Below are positions 1-8,064 of a stretch of 64,000 nt of DNA, one piece after another (position 1 is the stretch's first letter; each line of letters starts with the position of its first letter). The translations under genes were made by a program, and so were the position numbers. Location: the NCBI RefSeq assembly GCF_016612535.1, contig NZ_JAENXS010000002.1, positions 2,914,001 through 2,978,000 on the forward strand, read 5' to 3'. This DNA comes from Bradyrhizobium diazoefficiens. Its GTDB lineage: Bacteria; Pseudomonadota; Alphaproteobacteria; Rhizobiales; Xanthobacteraceae. Under the pieces are notes generated by a model that was not told the DNA's origin, made no database searches, and worked only from the letters and a program-made list of their open reading frames with translations.

Positions 1-222
1 GAACCCCTTCTCGCCTTCAGCGACCGTCTGGTCGCGGGCTCCAAGCTTCAGCCGAGCCTGCTCCACGGCGGCGCCGATCGCGTGGCCGAGTTTCCGTGCG
101 TGCCGCGCTCTTACCCTGGCAGGCGGCAGCCCCGCGATGACGATGCGAGGCGACGTGTACGGCTCTGCTTCACCGCCACCCTCAAGGTGAAGATGCGGCC
201 GATTGCGCGGCGGTCGTGCCAT
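1..222 (-). CDS. S8 (subtilisin-like) peptidase, N-terminal fragment
   Basis: The reading frame starts at ATG 222 on the minus strand, 15 bases after the stop of the AAA+ gene, and is open to the window edge (74 codons). The N-terminus (MARPPRNRPHLHLEGGG, then EPYTSPR, then LPPARVRARHARKLGHAI) resembles the leader region of S8 family peptidases that are encoded directly after AAA+ ATPase genes. The catalytic Asp/His/Ser region lies outside the window, so the assignment rests on this N-terminal similarity and on the gene pairing. If right, it would be a cytoplasmic serine protease working with the upstream ATPase. Recognition is from memory of the family, not from a search. Confidence 0.6.
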   Translation of the reverse strand, partial: MARPPRNRPHLHLEGGGEAEPYTSPRIVIAGLPPARVRARHARKLGHAIGAAVEQARLKLGARDQTVAEGEKGF

Positions 223-236
223 CTATCGTCTGCGCC

Positions 237-1220
237 TCAACTCGTGGCGGCTCTGCGTTCCGCCAATGTCGAGAGCAGCGTTGGCGTCCTGATCTCGCTT
301 CTGTCCTCGAGTACTGCGATCTTCGCCGCCTCGTCGGCAGCCCGTGATACTTCCGCCTGGCTCAAACCCACAGTGGCTTCTAAAAGCGATGACCAATCGA
401 TGTCCGAGAGGTCAAATCCCGTCAGATGCGATTCTAATATGCCGCGAGCGATCTCCCGGTCCGGCAATCCATAAACAATGACGTCATCGAAACGCCGGAA
501 AACAGCTTTGTCCAGCAGCTCCGGGTGGTTGGTCCCAGCAACGACCAGGCTCGGGCCGTCATCGTTTTCCAAAAACTGGAGAAATGAATTGAGCACGCGC
601 CGGATCTCGCCGACATCGTTCGTGTGCGATCGTTGGGAGCCTATCGCATCGAACTCGTCAAAAAAGTATACGCCGCGCTGAACCGCGACAGCATCAAACA
701 CCAAGCGAAGGCGCGTCGCCGTTTCGCCCATGAGCTTGCCGATCAAGCCGTCATAGAGAACTGTGAATAGCGGTAGCTTCAACTCGCCGGCAAGAGCGGA
801 CGCCGTCATAGTCTTGCCTGAACCCGGAGGTCCAATTAACAGCAACTTCCGTCGAGGCGTCAGGCCGCGGGCGCGCAGGCGCTGCTGTTGGCGCTGTTCG
901 GTCAAAACGCGCGTCAAGCGCTCTTTCAGTTCCGGCCCCAACACCATGCTGTTGAGGCGAATATCTGAATATCGCGCTGAAAGCAGGCTGCTCAGTTCGC
1001 CTTTTGGCTGCGCCAGAGGAACGGGACCGGCGCCGCGCCGGCCGACATGCGCGGTCTTGCCCTTTGCCGCGTCGATCAGCTCGCGCAGTTCCTGGGCGAG
1101 TTTGCCGTGTCCTTGCCTCCCCTCGTGCGCAGCAAGCTGCGTCGCCACGGAGAGGAAGCGGTTGTCATCTCCGTCGATATGGCTCCGCAGCAACGCGACG
1201 ATGTGGCGAGCGGTCGACAT
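237..1220 (-). CDS. AAA+ family ATPase (subtilase-associated)
   Basis: A 327-residue protein with one AAA+ module. Walker A is GPPGSGKT at residues 130-137, Walker B is VYFFDEFD at 184-191, a sensor-1-like segment VVAGTNHPELLD follows, then an arginine-finger-like FRRFDD. The first ~90 residues are a helical N-domain, usual for remodelling or unfolding ATPases. It is the upstream gene of a two-gene minus-strand unit with the S8 peptidase, which suggests that ATP hydrolysis presents or unfolds substrates for the protease. Such ATPase-subtilase pairs recur in bacterial accessory islands and may act in phage defence; that role is inference here. The start at 1220 is the first ATG of the open frame. 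Confidence 0.85.
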   Translation of the reverse strand: MSTARHIVALLRSHIDGDDNRFLSVATQLAAHEGRQGHGKLAQELRELIDAAKGKTAHVGRRGAGPVPLAQPKGELSSLLSARYSDIRLNSMVLGPELKERLTRVLTEQRQQQRLRARGLTPRRKLLLIGPPGSGKTMTASALAGELKLPLFTVLYDGLIGKLMGETATRLRLVFDAVAVQRGVYFFDEFDAIGSQRSHTNDVGEIRRVLNSFLQFLENDDGPSLVVAGTNHPELLDKAVFRRFDDVIVYGLPDREIARGILESHLTGFDLSDIDWSSLLEATVGLSQAEVSRAADEAAKIAVLEDRSEIRTPTLLSTLAERRAATS

Positions 1221-1653
1221 TCTTCCCTACTTCTGGTTCCGGCCCGGAGTTCCTCCAAGACCGACACTAACGATCAAGCGTGGGGCTGTATCGGACAAAA
1301 GGGCTTACATCTATTCGACCCGGCCCTGATTTCACAGGATATTTCACAGAATTCGTCGACCCGGCAGGCTCTGAGCCTAGTCACCAATCTACCGATGAGT
1401 GGTTAAAGTGTTTCCGGTTCCATCCCTGCGCACCTTCGATGATAACAGAACATAACGGGAACAATATACTCATTGGTCGTCTTTGGTCAAGAACACCAGC
1501 CGCGATTGGGCTGGCCAAATGCCACCGCGGGTGCGGCTTAAATGATTCTTGGAAGATCGACGCAAACAACCATGGGTAGAGTCGGGTCCGCGCTTGCAGA
1601 CGCACCCCAGTCTTGAATCCAATTCGAGACCAGATCAGTTCGCGATAACCGCG
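1221..1653. other. Intergenic region
   Basis: No convincing gene is seen in these 433 bases. It must hold the promoter of the minus-strand AAA+/S8 pair, while the DUF4238 gene ends at its right border. Short open frames here lack ribosome sites and recognisable sequence. Confidence 0.5.
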
Positions 1654-2556
1654 TCAGCCCGTCACAAGAAGCAACGAGTCCCTGGTCTGTCCAAAGAGTT
1701 GACTGTGACAGGCTCGACGCATCTCCTGATTCAATTCTCCGACCTGCGCCGCAGTCAGGCTGGCGGACGAGAAGGCGGGCTGCTTATTGGCTTCCGCTAA
1801 CAGAAGGGCTGAGCGAGGAGAAACCGGGTAGTAGAAACAGAGTTCGGTTGGAGGCCGCAGACCATCGCCGCGCAAGTTCATGATTGGCTGATCCCCCGTG
1901 ATAAACTGCGTGTCCGTACTATTATCGAGCAGGACCAACTTTCGCTGCTTGCGCTCGCGAAAGAGGCTCATCGCGATATTGAACGCAAACATGAGGCTCA
2001 TGATGCCCCATATCCGCGTGAGATCCTTCTGATCGTGAAATTTAACTCGGTCGATGGTCCTTTCCTTCACGCCTTTTGTCCGCATGGTCTGCATGCAGAC
2101 GAAATGAAGAAACGTGATGCATTGCTCAGCGTGTTCGTAGAACGAGAGGTCGCCCGCGAGTATCATGTCGAGGATCGGCAAGAACCGATTTTCGGTCATT
2201 GCGTGATAGTCCTCCAAGGCATTCGTCTGGTGAATATCAAGCAATTCCTCGATCTTCTCGAGGTTGCCCAACTGATGCCGGTTCTGCTCAACAAAGCGAG
2301 CAGGCCCTACAAGGTGCACCAGCAGATCCTCGTGATGGCGCTTCGCGAGAGGATGCCCCGCATCAATCACCAGCATCTTGATCAAGGCGAGGTCGTCGTC
2401 GGTCAGCTTATGCAACTTGTAAAAATCGCGATCGACACCGACGCTGTTCGTGCCAGTGACAAATATCGCGCCGTCCCTCAAGCAATAGAGTTGGTCGTCA
2501 ACCGTCCACGGCTTCAGATAACGCTGCCAGACGTGGTGCTGTCGCCGCTTCTTCAT
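1654..2556 (-). CDS. DUF4238 domain-containing protein
   Basis: A 300-residue protein beginning MKKRRQHHVWQRYLKPW. This KRQH-H-x(5)-YL-x-F/W start followed by a dense polar core is the signature of DUF4238, a family of unknown biochemical function found sporadically in bacteria, often near restriction or abortive-infection genes. Conserved-looking blocks include DFYKLHKL, FLHFVCMQTMRTKG and TQFITGDQPIMNLRG. There is no signal peptide or membrane segment, so it is probably cytoplasmic. The gene is monocistronic in this view. Function cannot be given; placement beside a protease/ATPase pair and nuclease genes suggests a defence-associated role, which is inference. Confidence 0.75.
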   Translation of the reverse strand: MKKRRQHHVWQRYLKPWTVDDQLYCLRDGAIFVTGTNSVGVDRDFYKLHKLTDDDLALIKMLVIDAGHPLAKRHHEDLLVHLVGPARFVEQNRHQLGNLEKIEELLDIHQTNALEDYHAMTENRFLPILDMILAGDLSFYEHAEQCITFLHFVCMQTMRTKGVKERTIDRVKFHDQKDLTRIWGIMSLMFAFNIAMSLFRERKQRKLVLLDNSTDTQFITGDQPIMNLRGDGLRPPTELCFYYPVSPRSALLLAEANKQPAFSSASLTAAQVGELNQEMRRACHSQLFGQTRDSLLLVTG

Positions 2557-2690
2557 GACCGCACATGTCGAGGGTCCGCCAGGGAGAACCGAATTCTTTA
2601 ATTCTCCACAGGTTGTGCCTGTGAATAGCCGGGATAAACGGGTCCATTAACCCTTGCCCGCGGCAAGGCATGGTCAACTTACCATTGACG

Positions 2691-2731
2691 ATTCGGGGAG
2701 GACCGCCAGCTTGCGACTGGCGGCCCCGAAT
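2691..2731. repeat. Large bulged hairpin
   Basis: ATTCGGGG at 2691-2698 pairs with CCCCGAAT at 2724-2731, and CCGCCAG at 2703-2709 pairs with CTGGCGG at 2717-2723. Four unpaired bases AGGA form a one-sided bulge and CTTGCGA is the loop. The 15 bp of perfect stem lies between the DUF4238 promoter region and the small CxxC gene. It could be a terminator without a T-run, an RNA leader structure, or the folded single strand used by a recombination system. Confidence 0.6.
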
Positions 2732-2846
2732 TGCCCGCGCAATCCAGCCGGACTGCGGGCCAATTGCTGATGTTGACAGCATCCGCATTACATTCGGTCA
2801 CACCCGACAGGTCAAGTCCGGCTTTCTTCAGTTGGAAGAAAGTCGA

Positions 2847-3086
2847 TTGGCTAGCTACAAGTACGGAACCTATCTCGCACAATCCACGCACGAAGCGTTT
2901 GATCAGGACCACGGACCGGGCTCGGCAGCTCCCTATGCCGGCATCTACCGGTGCATGGGATGTCACCGCGAAATCGGGATCGCAGCGAGTCACATCCTGC
3001 CGCCGCAATCTCACCACACGCACACGACGGCGCAGGGCTCGATCCGCTGGCGCCTTATCGTCTACGCCGATCATAATTCGAAATGA
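2847..3086 (+). CDS. Small CxxC protein, hypothetical
   Basis: A 79-residue protein read from TTG 2847, which follows a purine-rich GAAGAAAG site. The sequence contains YGTYLAQSTHEAFD, GPGSAAPYAGIYRCMGCH with a CxxC pair, and a C-terminal GSIRWRLIVYADH. It looks like a compact one-domain fold related to the small YjzC-like proteins that share a PGxxAPYSGxYR core. A longer open frame reaches ATG 2670, but that extension spans the large hairpin and looks non-coding. A perfect 8-bp terminator hairpin begins two bases after the stop codon, which supports this being a genuine transcription unit. Function is unknown; the Cys and His residues suggest possible metal binding. Confidence 0.6.
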   Translation: MASYKYGTYLAQSTHEAFDQDHGPGSAAPYAGIYRCMGCHREIGIAASHILPPQSHHTHTTAQGSIRWRLIVYADHNSK

Positions 3087-3088
3087 CT

Positions 3089-3112
3089 GAAGTCCGGCGA
3101 AAGTCGGACTTC
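3089..3112 (+). terminator. Rho-independent terminator
   Basis: GAAGTCCG at 3089-3096 pairs perfectly with CGGACTTC at 3105-3112 around an 8-base loop, followed by the pyrimidine-rich TCTCCTTT. It begins two bases after the stop codon of the small CxxC gene. Confidence 0.7.
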
Positions 3113-3214
3113 TCTCCTTTCAGAGCAAGTGTTCACGCATCAGAAATTAGAAGCCATCAACTTGCAGATTTCAGTAAGCTGGATCGCTCAAGCAACTTCG
3201 AAAAGGACAAACGC

Positions 3215-4153
3215 ATGAGGGATATGGTCGTCAAAATTCGCGTCGATGGCCACGTCGACGATCTCTATGCGCTCAGCCTGCTTTTCCCGGAAGGCGCATA
3301 TCCCGATCTGCACGTCGTCACGGCGATCCATGGGACCAAGGACGGAGTGCTTGACCGCGTCAAGAACACCGATCATCTGGAGACATATGTCACCGGACAT
3401 GGATGTTTGCCGATCATCGGAGCGGGATTTCTGGAAAGGGGCTGGATCGCGCGGGAGATCATCGCGCCTCTCAATGGTTACGCCACGCTCGCGGACAGCA
3501 ACTTCAAACCCGTCGTGCCGGTCTCTGCGTCATGGCAGGTAAAGGGTGGTGGCGGGGAAGCGGTGTTTGGCTCATCCATTCCAAATCGCCCCACTCGCGC
3601 GATCACCGCGAACCGGCATGTCTCTCTCAGAGAGCTGCTCTTCACGTTCATGAGTGAAAACCCGATGGCCGCTTACGCGGCCTCGGTGCTGGCGGGCCAG
3701 CCATCCTGGTCCGAATACTATCGACTGCTCGAAGACATTGCAGGACATCACGGAACGTCGCCCGACAAGCTGCCGGAGACTGGTTTGGCGCAGCGGCAGG
3801 CGCTCAAGGCTCTCACAATGGGGGCCAACAACCGTGCATTTGGTCGCCACGGCATGTCCAAACGCAATGCCCACCTCTCTCAGGACGAACTGATGAATCT
3901 GCTCGAGGCCCGCGAGTTCGTCGAAGAGCCGTCAGCGCATGGCTGGATGCCGAATGCGGTGGCCGGATGCCCCGCGATCGTGTTGACGGCGGACCACTGC
4001 GCTTCGGGCTCGATGATCCGGGTGCTGGCTAGCCACAATCGCCATCGACCGAACGCGTCTCACAGCGCGCTAGGCGGTCGCTGGAAACGCCCTGGCGATC
4101 GTCGCGAATATCTCGCTCGCATCGGCTTCTATGCCGTCAACCACCCTTTTTGA
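3215..4153 (+). CDS. Hypothetical protein
   Basis: A 312-residue protein, not recognised. ATG 3215 is chosen because AAAAGG lies about 7 bases upstream; the same frame is open back to 3083 but that stretch crosses the terminator. It starts MRDMVVKIRVDGHVDDLYALSLLFP, and further blocks are GCLPIIGAGFLERGW, HVSLRELLFTFMSENPMAAYAASVLAG and a helical middle. The last ~35 residues are rich in Arg, Ser and His and look less protein-like, so the true C-terminus may be frame-disturbed. It has no signal peptide or clear transmembrane helix. No function is proposed. Confidence 0.55.
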   Translation: MRDMVVKIRVDGHVDDLYALSLLFPEGAYPDLHVVTAIHGTKDGVLDRVKNTDHLETYVTGHGCLPIIGAGFLERGWIAREIIAPLNGYATLADSNFKPVVPVSASWQVKGGGGEAVFGSSIPNRPTRAITANRHVSLRELLFTFMSENPMAAYAASVLAGQPSWSEYYRLLEDIAGHHGTSPDKLPETGLAQRQALKALTMGANNRAFGRHGMSKRNAHLSQDELMNLLEAREFVEEPSAHGWMPNAVAGCPAIVLTADHCASGSMIRVLASHNRHRPNASHSALGGRWKRPGDRREYLARIGFYAVNHPF

Positions 4154-4376
4154 CCTTGGGTCTAATTTCTCCCTCATCCTCGTTGTAAACCTCGGATGCG
4201 ACGAACTTCGTCTTCTTCGGATAGAAGGACGACCATTTCTTTCCTTCGGGCTTGCGGAAGAATTTCAGATTCTTGGCTGCCGACAGGATCGCTTCGCGCA
4301 TCCCTTCGTTGCCGGGTGAAATGATCGCTTTGGCGACGGCGTTCTGACACGAGACTAGCTTCACCCAGGCTTTCAT
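4137..4376 (-). CDS. Small lysine-rich hypothetical protein
   Basis: A 79-residue, strongly basic protein (MKAWVKLVSCQNAVAKAII, then KNLKFFRKPEGKKWSSFYPKK, ending KVKKGG). Its 3' end overlaps the convergent upstream hypothetical gene by 17 bases. The lysine and aromatic content is not what a shadow frame in high-GC DNA normally gives, which is the main reason to list it. No family is recognised and the ribosome site is weak. It could bind nucleic acid, but this is a guess from charge alone. Confidence 0.35.
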   Translation of the reverse strand: MKAWVKLVSCQNAVAKAIISPGNEGMREAILSAAKNLKFFRKPEGKKWSSFYPKKTKFVASEVYNEDEGEIRPKVKKGG

Positions 4377-4915
4377 CTCAAGCCCAATTTGAGCACCGAT
4401 CCCACGAACACGTCAGAGCCGATTGCTCAAAGCCGCCGGTCCAACATCGTCATCGCAGCGCCAACCGCGTCTCCATCCGGCCATTTAGCACCTTCGTCGG
4501 CTGAGTGTAGCACGGATCGTGCTCCTCCACTGCGTTGCGGTCGCTGCGCGATGCATCCGCCTCCTCCGGCGCGAAACGGCCTCCCTCGAACGCCGCAATT
4601 GGCGCGGCGAAAACGATGGAGGACAAGATGCAGCTCAATCTCTGAACTGATCCACCTGACGCGGAATGAACTGTGCGATCTCGCGGGCGGCATCGAAGGC
4701 ACCCGCTCCGGCTATGAACCCGGGACGGTCATCCGGTTGAACGCACTGACCAGCCTCGAGAATATCCGACGCGTTATGGTTTGGTGGGACCTGCATTTCT
4801 AGATGCACCACACGCGCCTTGATATTGTCCCCAGCAAACAGGGGATTGCCGGTCGTCGAGCGGCACGAATTGGGCTATTTGTACATGTTCGCTGTCACTT
4901 TCGAGCCTCGCAGAC
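4377..4915. other. Intergenic region
   Basis: About 540 bases with no supported gene. Open frames on both strands here are short, arginine/serine-rich and without ribosome sites, as expected for non-coding high-GC DNA. Confidence 0.4.
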
Positions 4916-5701
4916 ATGGACTTGGGAATGATCGACGAAGAGGAAGCGGTTCAGGCACTGGCCAACACGCTGGAACACCTCGGCGCCCCTTTTTCATTGC
5001 CGGAGGATTGGATCATCCTCTGTGACAATGACGACCTACGGCACATGCCGCGGACAACGGCGAAGCGGTTGCTCGCGAAAGCAAAAAAGGAAGCGGCGCG
5101 TCGCTGGCTATGGAATCGTTTTGCCCCTGGAGAAATGGACCTCGAGCTCTGGGAAGACTGCGAAAACTGCGACGGCACGGATGAGTTTGACGATAGGCGG
5201 CTAAAGCAGCGCGCGGTCAATTCGATTGATGATGTCGTGTCCTCGGTCAGATCGACACGCGAGGCGCACGCAAATATTCCGAGCGACTTTGGACAACCGG
5301 CGGCTCATGAGAAAACGGTAGCCGCTCGCGTGGCGTTCGGTTACCCAAGGGAACGGCCGGACCACACCGATTGCTTCGATGAAGATGTGCGTCGCCAATG
5401 CCGGCGCATTATCAATGAGATTTACAGCGCCACGGAGAAGGCCTTTGGGCCGGTGGTCTATCTGATCAGCACGGAGAATTCGGAATTCGTGAAGATTGGA
5501 TTTACGACCTCCCTAGACGGCAGACTAAGGTCGTTGCGCACGGCCTCGCATGTGGAGCCCACAATTCACCTGACGATTCCGGGCACACCATCACTGGAAC
5601 GCGAACTTCACGCGCGGTTCGAGAAAGCACGAGCCAATCGCGAATGGTTTCGGCTGACGGACGAGATCAAGGCATTCATCGCCACGGAGAAAGCCGGCTG
5701 A
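4916..5701 (+). CDS. T5orf172/MUG113-type GIY-YIG domain protein
   Basis: A 261-residue protein with a C-terminal nuclease-like domain at about residues 180-258. Key blocks are VVYLIS, FVKIGFTTSLDGRLRSLRTA, and ELHARFEKARANREWFRLTDEI, which is the T5orf172 (MUG113) variant of the GIY-YIG superfamily with the VKIG...R core and the LH..F...R...EWF motif. The N-terminal two thirds are acidic and not recognised (EEEAVQALANTLEHLG, GEMDLELWEDCENCDG). These proteins are common in phages and defence islands and are predicted endonucleases. The gene stands alone and is followed by a strong hairpin at 5734. The start is the first ATG; a second ATG four codons later is possible. Confidence 0.75.
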   Translation: MDLGMIDEEEAVQALANTLEHLGAPFSLPEDWIILCDNDDLRHMPRTTAKRLLAKAKKEAARRWLWNRFAPGEMDLELWEDCENCDGTDEFDDRRLKQRAVNSIDDVVSSVRSTREAHANIPSDFGQPAAHEKTVAARVAFGYPRERPDHTDCFDEDVRRQCRRIINEIYSATEKAFGPVVYLISTENSEFVKIGFTTSLDGRLRSLRTASHVEPTIHLTIPGTPSLERELHARFEKARANREWFRLTDEIKAFIATEKAG

Positions 5702-5733
5702 CGATTCTGTCGGCATCCTGATCTCAATAGAAA

Positions 5734-5762
5734 GCCCCTGCCGGGCTTGTCCCGACAGGGGC
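5734..5762. terminator. Hairpin terminator between convergent genes
   Basis: GCCCCTG at 5734-5740 pairs with CAGGGGC, and CGGG pairs with CCCG inside it around a short loop. AAA precedes it and AAAGTTT follows it on the plus strand; on the minus strand it is followed by TTTCTATT. It lies 30 bases after the GIY-YIG gene and between convergent reading frames, so it probably terminates both ways. Confidence 0.6.
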
Positions 5763-5791
5763 CAAAGTTTGCTGATCGCGGCCAGGCAAAG

Positions 5792-6124
5792 CTAGCTCTG
5801 CGCGGCCTCCATGCGGCGCGATCCTCGACAAGGTCGCTTCCCCGGGCGTTTGGCCGTCTTGATCATCTCGGTCTTGGCGGCGAGGATTTCGGCAATGACG
5901 GCCTCGGTCAAGAGAAGCTTGCTCTGTTCTCCCCCAGTGAGATCCCGCCATTTGAGCCGTGTCTTGTAGGGCTTCGCTGGCTCGAAGCTCTCGGTCGGCT
6001 CGAAGGTTTTCGATCCTGAACACCATCGCCCGGCAACACTGTCCTCGATGAACAAATGAAGCTCATGGTCGGCCGCAAACTCCTGCGGCGTCTGCTCGGT
6101 GAGCACGATATCCCGATTGAGCAT
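5792..6124 (-). CDS. Hypothetical protein, probably 5'-damaged
   Basis: A 110-residue frame beginning MLNRDIVLTEQTPQEFAADH and containing LHLFIEDSVAGRWC, KTRLKWRDLTGGEQ and LLLTEAVIAEILAAKTEMI. The same frame continues upstream to 6295 with coding-like sequence (NRNLLKQVAFVEPFDA, NPDFKPEKDYKGRIV) but offers no good start codon. The adjacent frame upstream reads ITKDSNSFQFNPQP, so a frameshift near 6250 is likely. The end of the L30-nuclease gene lies 18 bases before this open stretch, so the two were probably co-transcribed. No family is recognised. Confidence 0.4.
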   Translation of the reverse strand: MLNRDIVLTEQTPQEFAADHELHLFIEDSVAGRWCSGSKTFEPTESFEPAKPYKTRLKWRDLTGGEQSKLLLTEAVIAEILAAKTEMIKTAKRPGKRPCRGSRRMEAAQS

Positions 6125-6313
6125 GACGATCCGGCCCTTGTAGTCCTTCTCGGGCTTGAAATCGGGATTGGCGGTGGCATCAAACGGCTCGACGAACGCG
6201 ACCTGCTTGAGGAGATTCCGGTTTGGCGAGCTCGCCGCGTTCCCTCGATAGAATGGGTTGGGGATTGAACTGGAAGGAGTTGGAATCCTTGGTGATCAAT
6301 GGCAGGTGGCAGC

Positions 6314-7285
6314 CTATCGACCAAACTCCGGGCCACGAATGGGAAAGGTGAGCCCGGTCATCCGCGCCTGTTCGAAGGGTCGCTGAAGCCACGCGAAATG
6401 ATCGACATTGCGTTTGAGCTGAATGCCCTCTTTTTCGACCGCGTGCTTTTCCATGGGTCCAAACGGATCATCGGCACGATGGCGGCCGAGATGATAGAAG
6501 TCGGCCCAGTTCTCGAGGCTTGATTTCCTCCAGGCATATCCGCTTCCGCAAAAGACGAGAATACCGGGACCCGGCCGGATCTCCTTAGCCGCTGCAAGCC
6601 GCTCTTCGAAAGCCATCGTATATTCCAGAAAGTGAGAACGCGAGGCGAAGGCGTCGCCGTAAATCGCTCCACCCTGCTTCTGCGGGTTGACGACGAATTC
6701 AACGTTACTGGGGTGATGCCTTTTACGGTGCTCGAACTTTTGATACGCCTCGCGGGTCGCCTTCGTCTGGGGCCGCACGGTCTTCACCTCGACATAAAGA
6801 TTGTCCTTTCCGCGATCGACCACAAAATCTATCCGGCGGCCGTCGGGCAGCATATCGGGTTCATAATTAATGTGCGCGTTGAGAAGCGCCGGATCATTGG
6901 CGAGGACCTTGGCCACCGCCATTTCGTTCACGACCTCGATCAGCCGGCTGTCGTCCTTGCCATGGCTCGTATGATAGATTTCAACGGCGCTCTCGAATTG
7001 GCTCCAGAGAACGGTGCCGCGCATAATCCTGCTCCCGGCCCCAACCAGTATAGCCTTGTATTCTGCGGTAGCCTCTTCGACGAAGGCGTCGAGATCACAT
7101 GTCGCGTAGAGCACACGGATGAGGTGCTTGACCCTTGTGAGCTGTCCGCGCGTTGCAGGCGTGTCAGGAAGTTCGACGATGCGGCCGATTCTATTGAGGT
7201 GCAGGCCCTTAAGAATTTGGTGCTGATAGGCCGGTCGGCGAATGGGGCTACCGGTCTGTTCTATAGTAATTGTAGCGGGCGGCAT
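6314..7285 (-). CDS. Ribosomal L30-like domain fused to PD-(D/E)XK nuclease
   Basis: A 323-residue protein with two parts. Residues 4-59 read as a ribosomal protein uL30 (L30p) fold: TITIEQTGSPIRRP, LNRIGRIVELPDTPATRG and RVKHLIRVL match the conserved L30 blocks. Residues ~110-175 carry a restriction-endonuclease-like core: RRIDFVVDRG (D153) followed by LYVEVKTV (E166, K168), the D...ExK pattern. The C-terminal third (GPGILVFCGSGYAWR, WADFYHL) is not recognised. ATG 7285 is preceded by AGGAG with 6-base spacing, so the L30 part is clearly translated. L30 is normally a free 60-residue protein in the spc operon, so this is not the housekeeping copy. The fusion suggests a ribosome- or rRNA-targeted nuclease, or L30 as decoy; this is inference. 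Confidence 0.75.
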   Translation of the reverse strand: MPPATITIEQTGSPIRRPAYQHQILKGLHLNRIGRIVELPDTPATRGQLTRVKHLIRVLYATCDLDAFVEEATAEYKAILVGAGSRIMRGTVLWSQFESAVEIYHTSHGKDDSRLIEVVNEMAVAKVLANDPALLNAHINYEPDMLPDGRRIDFVVDRGKDNLYVEVKTVRPQTKATREAYQKFEHRKRHHPSNVEFVVNPQKQGGAIYGDAFASRSHFLEYTMAFEERLAAAKEIRPGPGILVFCGSGYAWRKSSLENWADFYHLGRHRADDPFGPMEKHAVEKEGIQLKRNVDHFAWLQRPFEQARMTGLTFPIRGPEFGR

Positions 7286-7593
7286 AACTGGCTCCTGGTC
7301 GCGCCAAGTGATTTCTCGCTTAAGCGAAGCGCGTTCACACACGCGTATGTGAGTATCGTAATGGTTGTAAACCTTTTTCGATGCAGCATTTCAGGCCTAC
7401 CATAAAAAGACAATGAGACTATTCCCTCGACCCGTTTGTCGAAGCTCAGAGCGTGCCAGGATAGTGGGGTTACCTGATTTTGGCAGGCCGAACAAAGGCC
7501 AAAACAGCGAGGTTCACGCGAACACTCCCACCGTCGCGCCGGGAATGTCCCTTGTAGCCGCGGAGGACCAACCAACAGACACTGGGAGGACAC
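7286..7593. other. Divergent promoter region
   Basis: About 308 bases between the divergent L30-nuclease and HTH genes. The part near 7350-7410 is AT-richer than its surroundings (GTATCGTAATGGTTGTAAACC, CATAAAAAGACAATG) and is the likely promoter site for one or both genes. No coding sequence is supported. Confidence 0.4.
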
Positions 7594-7932
7594 ATGGAGC
7601 CGAAGACGGCCAGCTTGAACTTACACGCTGACGACATCCTTGAGGGCGCTGTTGCGATCGCAGAATACCTGTTTGGATCACGGGAGCTTCGGCGCAAAGT
7701 GTATTCTCTGGCTGAGACGTCGCAACTTCCGGTCTTTCGGTTGGGGTCCGTTCTCTGCGCGCGCAAGTCCGTGCTGGCCGGGTTTATCAAGGGTCAAGAA
7801 AAGCAGCCGATCAGACTGCTTCACCTTCGGGCTCAGATCGTCGCTCTGACTGGGACCATACGCCAGCTTGAACGGGCCGGGTTCGACACCTCCGAAACGC
7901 GTCACCTCGTAGCGGGCGCCGGACGGAGCTGA
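7594..7932 (+). CDS. Small excisionase/MerR-like HTH protein
   Basis: A 112-residue protein with a predicted winged helix-turn-helix at about residues 15-65: ILEGAVAIAEYLFG, RRKVYSLAETSQLPVFRLGS and VLCARKSVLAGFIKGQE. The order helix, YxLAExxxLPVFRLG wing and ARKSxL resembles excisionase-type DNA-binding proteins. The second half (LHLRAQIVALTGTIRQLERAG) is helical and may dimerise. ATG 7594 follows GGGAGG. It is the first gene of a plus-strand pair with the interrupted nuclease-like gene 130 bases downstream, and is divergent from the L30-nuclease gene, so it may regulate one of them. Confidence 0.6.
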   Translation: MEPKTASLNLHADDILEGAVAIAEYLFGSRELRRKVYSLAETSQLPVFRLGSVLCARKSVLAGFIKGQEKQPIRLLHLRAQIVALTGTIRQLERAGFDTSETRHLVAGAGRS

Positions 7933-8064
7933 AAGGCATGTCGCGCCGGCAGCGCTTCGTCCGAGCAACCGATCTCCTTCCAGAGCCGGACCAGCCCTGA
8001 AGCGTTGCGGCCGCTGCACTTGACCGCTGCCGTCACTTGGCCTTCCCTTGTTTCGGGAGGTACA

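Noticed and set aside
2670..2846. Upstream extension of the small CxxC gene to ATG 2670
   Set aside because: The extension spans the large hairpin and has no protein character, while TTG 2847 follows a purine-rich site at the start of the conserved-looking part.
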